DNA from: Pseudorasbora parva
Lineage: Eukaryota > Chordata > Actinopteri > Cypriniformes > Gobionidae
Reading direction: 5' to 3'
Length of the DNA stretch: 64,000 bases
Assembly (NCBI RefSeq): GCF_024679245.1
Contig: NC_090172.1
Span: forward strand, 5,846,446-5,910,445
Shown here: positions 56,419 to 64,000 of the stretch, one piece after another
Layout of the letters: each line of letters begins with the position of its first letter
Position numbering within the stretch: the first letter of the stretch is position 1
Made by a program: the position numbers and the translations under genes
The notes under the pieces: generated by a model
The model's database searches: none
Told to the model about the DNA's origin: nothing
What the model saw: the letters and a program-made list of their open reading frames with translations, nothing else

Positions 56419-57654
56419 GTAAAGTGATCTGATGGTGGTGGTGATGATGATGATGGTGGTGCGCCTCGGGCCTTGCGCAGCAGGAATGCTGTTATTTTAT
56501 TTAATCAAAATGTATTTTTGAACCCATTTAGTTGGCGTATGGCTCTTCAGTAATGGCTAATATGAGTTGATAATCTATTAAAGGGTCTAGATAATATTTT
56601 TTTTAACGTTTTGTATCACGCGCTAGCAGCTCGTGTCCGTGTACTACGTCACCGCGATAATGGCTCGCGCAAATGTGATCGTGTTAAACGGACGATACGG
56701 CGCTTAAATTTTACGTGACTTCGAGTAGTTTGGTTGGAATAGATAAGGTTGTGTACGTCTTTGTGTTTTGAGGTCAGGTATTGAAGTGTGCGAGCGTGTT
56801 GAAGCTGTTTATTTGGTGTGCGCGCGAATGTGCTAGCGCGTGAGATGCTAGGCGCTAGTCTCTCACGTGTCAACGTAAGGCTTGTTGTCATTTCGCGCTA
56901 TTCGTAAAGCCCGAACTTAACTCTGTTTCTTCGATGGGCATACTTTACTTTAACCAAGTCGCAGATTATCCTTTAGATTAGACATTTAGATTATCCTTGA
57001 TATATAAAATTGCTGTTCTGGCACTGTTTGGGCCCGTTACTTTAGCCAGCTGCGTCAGTATATTATTAAACTACTGTAACGTTAGTACCAAACGTACAGA
57101 AATGTTCGGATGGTGATAATATACTGTTAGTTAAATAAATATGTAACACTTCAATAATGTCTAATTTGTTACAATTAGTTAATGCTATAGCTAATATGAG
57201 CGATATATTCCTCACGGATTTTATTACTTTGTTAATGTTAGGTAAAAAATCAATACAGTTTGTTTTAGTTCACAGCTTTTACTAATGTTCAAAGTAACCT
57301 TAGCTAAACATTGATCATTATACGTTTAAGGGTAAGGGTTAGGGTCTCTTATTAAACAATAGAGTCTTTGTGTTTCTACTTTAAAATCCTCTTTATAAAC
57401 TTATTTGTACTTTTAGTTGAGGGTGTACATTTTATGTCCAGTGTTTTAATGTTCCTGTTGTTTTGAAATATGCTTTATAAATCAATAAACTAAATACTCT
57501 GGGACTGAATATGGATGTACCGTGGTAAAATCCCTGGAATGACATGTACATCATAGTTTATTTTTGTTACTTTTATTGACAATCATAATAAATGATGGTT
57601 TTGTTTGTAGTTGTTACCGCAATCTTTTTTTTTTTTACATATACAAGTTTCACT
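56419..57654. other. ipo7 intron 1, CpG-rich start then AT-rich
   Basis: The first ~450 bases keep a high CpG density, suggesting the CpG island extends into the intron. No second exon recognised. Confidence 0.5.
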
Positions 57655-57870
57655 TTAAAGGCACAATATGTATGATTTTTTTAAAAATAAAATATCCAAA
57701 TTTTGTTGACTTGTGTACTTACCTTGTCTCAAATGTTTTCAAGAATGTTTAAATCCATAGAAATAAGCAATTTTAACCAGGACACGGGCTGTGTCCGTAA
57801 GTCGCCTATCCGTGACATACTCGTGTTACCCTCGATTTCTTGATTTTATTTTGTACAAATCATTGAAACA
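57655..57870. repeat. One-ended MITE fragment
   Basis: Begins TTAAAGGCACAATATGTATG and follows the inverse of 49379-49541 (GTTGACTTGTGTACTTAC, AACCAGGACACGG). The other end is not found. Confidence 0.5.
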
Positions 57871-58448
57871 CTAAAGATGCTTTAATAAATGATGTTTTTT
57901 TAGACAGGTGAGCAATTGATTGATTGATTCATCAATTGAAAACGAATCAACAGTTAGTCTTATTGTTTAAATCTGTTTTTCTCGATTTACTGTGAGTACC
58001 ATGTTTTACCGTGCCTAATATGGATCTAGCTCACTGCAGTGTGAACAATTGTCTGACAAGGCCTATTCGGATGGGATTCGTTTTTACAAGGGTAGATGGA
58101 GTAATGTAATTTTACCACAGCTTGTCTGTAATATTAATGGCCAATTCACACAGGATAAGATCTCAGTAAAACTAGCAGAAGTGGGAGGGGCAACTCGATT
58201 TACTGCCGTCACCTCTCTGTTGTCATGTGTGTATTAAGTTGATTCATGATATCATGTACCAACACATATAATCTATATATAACAGATGGGTATGGTTGAA
58301 TGAATGAATTAAATTCTGATTGGATTCTGTTAGTAATAGGCGTTTACCCAAAGCTAAAAGAAGTTCTGTGTCTCTGATAAGTGCTTTCAACTCCTTTTTT
58401 TCTGAATGGTAAGCAGACAAACTTAGCACGGGATTAGTATTACTTGAG

Positions 58449-59744
58449 TTAAAGGGTTAGTTCACCCAAAATTGAATATTAGCCTATGATTTACTCGCCT
58501 GGAACTCATGCTTCTTCGGTTGCAGAGCCGCACGCAAAATAACAAAATTTGACGTGTGAACTAATTCTTCAGTTCAGTCTTTGTGTGCTAAAAAAAGGCC
58601 CACGAGTTCCTGTAGAGAGAGCAATAGACAATCTGCTTATTTTGCCAAATAAATGAAAAGCATCATCAATGTCTTCTCTCTTGCTGGATCATTATCTTAC
58701 CTCGCTTTCCTCAGAGGTGGTCAAGTTCAGTTTGTGCTTGATTACACTATATAACTTTTTTTTTAATACTGTATCCTAAATTGTGGATAGTTAAGCTATA
58801 TTTCATATGGTGAAGTAAATTTCTGGAGTGTTAACGATTAAAAGAAGGGGATAAAAACAAGAACCGTATAGAACCGAAAACCGTGGGTTTTGTGAACCGT
58901 GCCACCCCTAATATGCACCTCATCTGTTGCAGTTTTCATCCATTTGATTTATTGTTTTTGATATTTATTCAAGTGCATTTTTTGTAAACAGACTGAGTCC
59001 ATTGCTCTTATTGTTTTGTTTTTTTCATTTATTGTGGATGTTTCAAATGTTTTCCCTTTTCAGTGTTAAATAGTCTTTAAAAATAAAAGTTTATTGATCT
59101 TTGAAAAGGTGTTCCTGCATTATGCCATTATTATTTTTTTTATGAAAATGGTCTCAGAACGACTATTATCATTTAGGTAACAGGTATCATGCATTTAGGT
59201 ATCATGCTTCACACAGCTCCAGGAGGTTAATAAAGGCCTTTAGAAGTGGATTGATTGCGTTTGTGTTAGAAAACTTTATAAAAAAACTTTTTAAAACTTT
59301 ATAAAGTAACGGACAATCCCCTTCCGTATTCAGTTTATGGAAAAAGTGCCTCTGCAGTTCAAAGGATAACGTGACCAGTTATGCTCATCAGGCGTCGCGT
59401 ACGCATCTTAAACTCCGACAAGGCACTTTCAACAATTTTCCACGGAAGGCGATCAGCCAGAACTTTACTCAAAAAAGTTTTAAATATGGATATTTTTCTA
59501 ACACAAAGACACCAATTTGCTTCAGAAGGTCAGAAGGCCCAGAGCTGTGCGGAGCTTGTTATTTGACGGACAGATGCTTTTTCATGGACATCAAAATTAT
59601 AAAGCTTGGATTAGCCAGGACTTTTTTAATATAACTCTGATTGGGTTTTGTCTGAAAGAATAATGTCATATACACCTAGGATGACTTGTTGAGGGTGAGT
59701 AAATCAAGGGCTAATTTTCATTTTTGGGTGAACTATCCCTTTAA
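58449..59744. mobile_element. Composite of TTAA-flanked MITEs in ipo7 intron 1
   Basis: TTAAAGGGTTAGTTCACCC at the left and GGGTGAACTATCCCTTTAA at the right. The right half (about 59205-59744) matches the family at 45876-46257 inverted. At 1.3 kb it is probably two insertions. Confidence 0.5.
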
Positions 59745-60612
59745 CTTTTCCAGATGGTTTTACATTGCCGTAATCTTTATTGACATTGTCCGTAATGATT
59801 ACGGTGATGGCACATTCGGACCGGACTAAAATCATGAGAATGATTTTAAGAAGTTGAGAAGTTTTGGTAATAGTTGCTTTAAATTAAACTAATCCCGTCC
59901 GAATAGGGCTATAGTATCCGTGGAGTGAACATGTCTAATTTTACCTCATTCTCAATTGAGTGTCTTTGTCACGTGTTCTTGTTTAATGTAATGTTTCTAA
60001 TAACTGAGGGAGTGCTTTTTGATTTCTGGGCTGTGTATTAGTTTGTCATCACACATTTTTGGTAGATGGATAGTCAGTCAGTTCACTTTTTTTGTTCCAT
60101 ATGTTAGCATCAAACTGGCATTATGTGGTTAGTCAACTTTTATTGTATGGTAACTAGGCGCTTGGGTTTGTTTAGTAGGATTGCGAGACCTGCGAGTCGG
60201 TAATCTGTGTACAGTAGTTGTTACTTGAGCAACAAAAGTAAGACAATAACCGAGCCCATAGAGCTGCCTGGAAACCCTTGTTTTTTCCTAGTTTTCAACC
60301 ATTGACTTAGTATAACTTAAAAGAATTTCAAATAATAATAATATTATTAAAATCTCTCTCTAATATAAATTAAACGTTTAAAAAAAACACCAAATGGAAA
60401 CTGAAATTTCCAAAAGTTGCACTTTGTCCTGTTCCGCATGTACAATAATGTGTAATAACTAGGTACTACCCCTAAACCTTACCTAACAACCCATATAGTT
60501 CCCTTATATTACCCAGTTCTTTCTTAGGCAAGTACACATACTGTGCAACCTATATTTGTATTGAAGAAAATACACTTTTGTTTGATATTTTGTTTACTTG
60601 GTATAACTTTCT
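59745..60612. other. No gene seen
   Basis: AT-rich DNA in ipo7 intron 1. Confidence 0.35.
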
Positions 60613-60892
60613 TTTACAGTGTCCTTGTTACATATACTTACTATAGTAATAGCTATAAATTATGCATAAATGCATGCAACTAAACCAAACCTAACCCTAT
60701 AGTAAGTATGTAGTTAAGTTTTATTACTCGCTGTAGCTTAGTGTAATTATACGTTTAAGTCACGAGTAATATTAAATACTAGCTACATCATCTTACTATA
60801 GGGTTATAATTATGTTTGGGGTTAGTTGCATGTCTTTATGCATAATATATAGTTATTACTATAGTAAATATATGTTACAAGGACACTGTAAA
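60613..60892. mobile_element. Long-palindrome MITE
   Basis: TTTACAGTGTCCTTGTTACA at the left and the inverse ...TGTTACAAGGACACTGTAAA at the right. The arms pair for roughly 90 bases including ACTATAGTAAT and TTATGCATAAA. Confidence 0.65.
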
Positions 60893-60940
60893 TTAGTGTT
60901 ACCCTAATACGTTATTAAAATCAGCTTGTATCTGTTAGCA

Positions 60941-61577
60941 TTAAAGGTGCACTATGTAACTTCCATCCGCTAGAGGTTGCATATTCAAAACAAACGGTGT
61001 AGTTTGATGACGCCAAGTTTACGTGCACAATCTTGGGACAAGAAAATAATCGGGATAGGACTCCGGCAGAAATGTTAACGTTACTGTAATATGAAGCAGA
61101 GCAGGATCGAGTTTTGAAGGAGCCGAGCTAGGCTGCTGGAGCGATTGTTAATATGATGAACAACACACGCCTCTTGAGCAGCGGGACTTTTATTATGCCG
61201 CAGTCACCGGTGCCTTTTCCAGTCATGAGTATGAGATAAAACGGATCTGTTTATCATATTGGTTACATTTAAGCGTGTTGAAAAAAGACGTTACTCTGTG
61301 TGTTCGCTCGGCGGCTGCTGTGACTCTTGTTCACACTGCCAAGAGTAAAGCGTTTCTGCAGAATAAAACCTGAAACCGAGGGTAACGCAGATGATGCAAA
61401 TTTTGATAGGCGACTCTCACACGCCCCGGTTCATTGGTAAAAATAGCAGTTTTCTCTTGATTTACAAATAGTTGGAAGCATTTAGGATATTGTAAGTACT
61501 CAATTGAACAAAATGTATAACACTGGCCTAGTGGTTTTTGGATATTTTACTGAAAAATTTACATAGTGCACCTTTAA
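60941..61577. mobile_element. TTAA-flanked MITE (TTAAAGGTGCACTATGTAA ends)
   Basis: TTAAAGGTGCACTATGTAAC at the left, inverse TTACATAGTGCACCTTTAA at the right. Interior related to 48920-49541. No coding sequence. Confidence 0.75.
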
Positions 61578-64000
61578 TGCAAATATGTGAACAAAAAGCA
61601 ATAGTATTAACTACCGTTAACAAATATAGTGACATGCATTGCTCATTTTTAGTAACAATGTTAACAAATTAAACCTTATTGTAAAGTGTTAGCACATTTT
61701 CTTAGTGCTTTACATGAGTTCTTTTGACAGTACATTTCATTACAGGAGTATATTAGTATAGTTAGCAAGGTCATTTGTGAATAATTGCAAATTAGTTGTC
61801 ATGCAATTTGTGGGCCTTTGAGTCGTCATGGTTGAGAAGCACTGAAGTGTAGGATTGATGTCTCCTGTGACAGTCACTGTCTGAGCTGGCCCATGTGGAC
61901 GGCAGGCTTGGATTCCTGTGGGCTGACGCTTTGGTGGTCGGGTGAGAATGCTGTCATGGCATTTCAGGCTGCATCCGTTTATTAAGAGTGTTTTGCGATG
62001 AAATCATCACAGGACATGTTAATCTCGGGACACTCAAAGAACATATTAAAGGAGAGAAAACAAAACATTGAGATGACCGTAAATGGTGACGCTTCATAAA
62101 TTGTAGTCAAGTGGTTCTTTCCACAGAAATCCTGCTGACTTGTGTGTGTTTTTCGTGTTCAGTGTTAGAAGTATATGTGGTGTTTGTGAGTTCTCTGAAA
62201 TGCTGTTTCAGTTCATCAATGCAGCAGTACAGGTCTGTTTGTAAACCATCTGCACTGGCAGTTCTTATAAAGTCTGTTTCGTGACGCACGCTGAAGAAGC
62301 GTAACTGCACCGTTGTGCTTTGTGCTGACAGCATTTCTGTGGTGTAACCCAACTGCAGCTGTATATGGAAAATCAAGGGATTTTTCAGTGTCCATACTTA
62401 ATATTTCCTTTAACAAAAGTTAATAGGGTCATTTGGGAATTGTCGCATAAGTTCATTGTCATGCGACCAGAATTGCTTTTACACCTATATGGGTATTAAC
62501 AGGTCTTGACATTGACGCTTTTGTTAACCAGCCACTGTGGCTAGTGGTTTTCTAAAGCTAATAGCCACTCAGCATCTTCACTGGCCACAATTTTGCTGTT
62601 TGGAAATTGCTTTTTGTATGATTAAAGTTGACTTTGGCATGCTTATATTACTTGATTCAGAACATTTAAAATCCTTTCAAACTTTCAAATGCAGAGTGAC
62701 CGCCCAAATCAAGACTATTGTATATCAGCTGGTATGTGCAGGTTGGCAATATGAGAAATGTAATATGATACGAGTTAATTTTTTTAAGCTATATAAAAGA
62801 ACAAAGATTCCTAAAAACATTTTCAGATACAGCCCTAGTTCACACGTACACTACACATGTATTTTTAAAACCAGTTTTTCCTTCTCCGTTTAAAAAAAAA
62901 TCGCATTCTGACAAGATAGGTTTAAAAAAAAAAAAAATCTGTCCACATGAAGATGCAAAAACAGGCTATGATTGGCTGCCTGATTTCCACATGGGTCGCA
63001 TCCGTGGCACTGAGGGATGCCATGGGCTCGGTGAAATCCTTCGTTTCTTTACTTTGGACTTAATTTGACAGGTATACTATAACTATATACGCAGAGGCAG
63101 GGCTCAAGTGGACTGTAATAGCTTCACACACTTGCCTTACTATTTTGTATTATTGCATTCTGGCGCCTCTGTTCTGCAATACAATAAGATAACTGTGCAT
63201 GTATCTGTACACGTCATAAGCGCTGTTAGCAGTTATTAAAAGCTACTTCTGCCATTGCATAGACTCAACTCATGTAAACAGAGATAACGGCACACACTTA
63301 GACTTCACAAGCCGAAATCTTTGGTTTCATCATCCACACGACAACGCCACAACCGGAGTTTCTAAAAATCTTCACCATGGCCAGAGATTTCAAAGAAGTT
63401 AAGGTTTAGTAATTGGATGTTGTGTTTTGCGGGTGGACGAACAGACAAACCGCGTAGAAAGAGCTGCGGTGGAAATACCCGTGTTGGGTTTATTTAATAT
63501 GTATACACTTATTTAACATCTGTAGTTGTTTCATTAACATTAATGAAAGACAGGCATTCAATTGAGCTGCTAAATGCATGAACATAATATTCTGAAACAT
63601 ACCCAGTTATTACCCTCCTGTTTATGTACACTTAAGCCATAACTGACTGTTCATGCTAAATACTCCACACGATGGACATTTTGACATCTGCGTAGCGTTA
63701 GGGCTGTAGCTATCGATTCTTTTAGTAATCGAGTATTCTACCGATTATTACATCGATTAATCGGATAATAATTACTTTTTTCTTTATATTACAATAGCAA
63801 TACTAAATATATAAGAGAAAATAAGACGGGTATCTTAAAATTAGCATTTAACAATGTTTTCTTTTTAGAAAAATTCAGTTTTATTGCTGAAATTGCATAC
63901 ATTAGGCTAATAACGGAAACTAAAAAAAAATGAATGCATTAAATTGCCATGTTATATTATATAAAAAATCAATTTCAAATGGTATTTTTCTTTAAAATGG
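61578..64000. other. ipo7 intron 1 continued, dispersed repeats
   Basis: No exon recognised. About 62828-63400 contains diverged fish repeat sequence (AGTTCACACGTACAC, GTCCACATGAAGATGC), and from 63700 the start of a TAATCGAGTATTCTACCGAT-type repeat. The rest is AT-rich. Confidence 0.4.

Overview
This window is vertebrate DNA, most likely from a cyprinid-type teleost. Host genes are split into short exons with GT/AG introns. The AT-rich spacer is full of Tc1/mariner copies, hAT and TTAA-flanked palindromic MITEs and long GA, GT and AT microsatellites typical of carp and zebrafish relatives. Three host genes can be recognised by translating exons: dennd5a (exon 1 only, minus strand, 36408-36507), tmem41b (all seven coding exons, minus strand, 40365-50206, 277 codons plus stop) and ipo7 (exon 1 only, plus strand, 56335-56418). 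From memory, the same order and orientation occurs on human 11p15.4, so this is a conserved block.

Region by region. 1-10360 is most of an endogenous retrovirus on the plus strand: gag (5' end cut by the window), pol, env and a 3' LTR, all with open frames. It lies antisense in what should be the very long first intron of dennd5a. Gag and pol share one frame, separated by a single UGA in a UGA-CUAG readthrough context. Env follows a CT-rich splice acceptor. Env is built like a mononegavirus F protein (short N-terminal subunit, RPKR, hydrophobic fusion peptide, long second subunit) and not like a classical SU/TM protein. This matches what is reported for lokiretroviruses. Pol also carries what looks like a second, degenerate protease domain and two RNase H-like domains.

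11235-27239 holds two near-identical copies of a 7.4-7.6 kb segment in direct orientation, separated by a 200-base N gap and about 0.85 kb. The copies differ by substitutions, a 752-bp transposon present only in copy B, a hAT element intact only in copy A, and a very different GA microsatellite length. 27240-36400 is remaining intron with MITEs and two decayed Tc1 elements. 36.4-36.9 kb is the dennd5a exon 1/promoter area. 40-50 kb is tmem41b with transposons in its introns. 50.2-56.3 kb is the spacer between the divergent genes tmem41b and ipo7, with nested hAT-type elements and one nearly full-length Tc1. 56.4-64 kb is ipo7 intron 1.

Host roles: Dennd5a is a DENN-domain Rab regulator, Tmem41b an ER lipid scramblase of the VTT/DedA family needed for autophagy and lipid mobilisation, and Ipo7 a nuclear import receptor. 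They are linked by position, not by a common pathway. The most interesting object is the retrovirus. Boundaries of repeats are from reading by eye; no alignment or database search was run.
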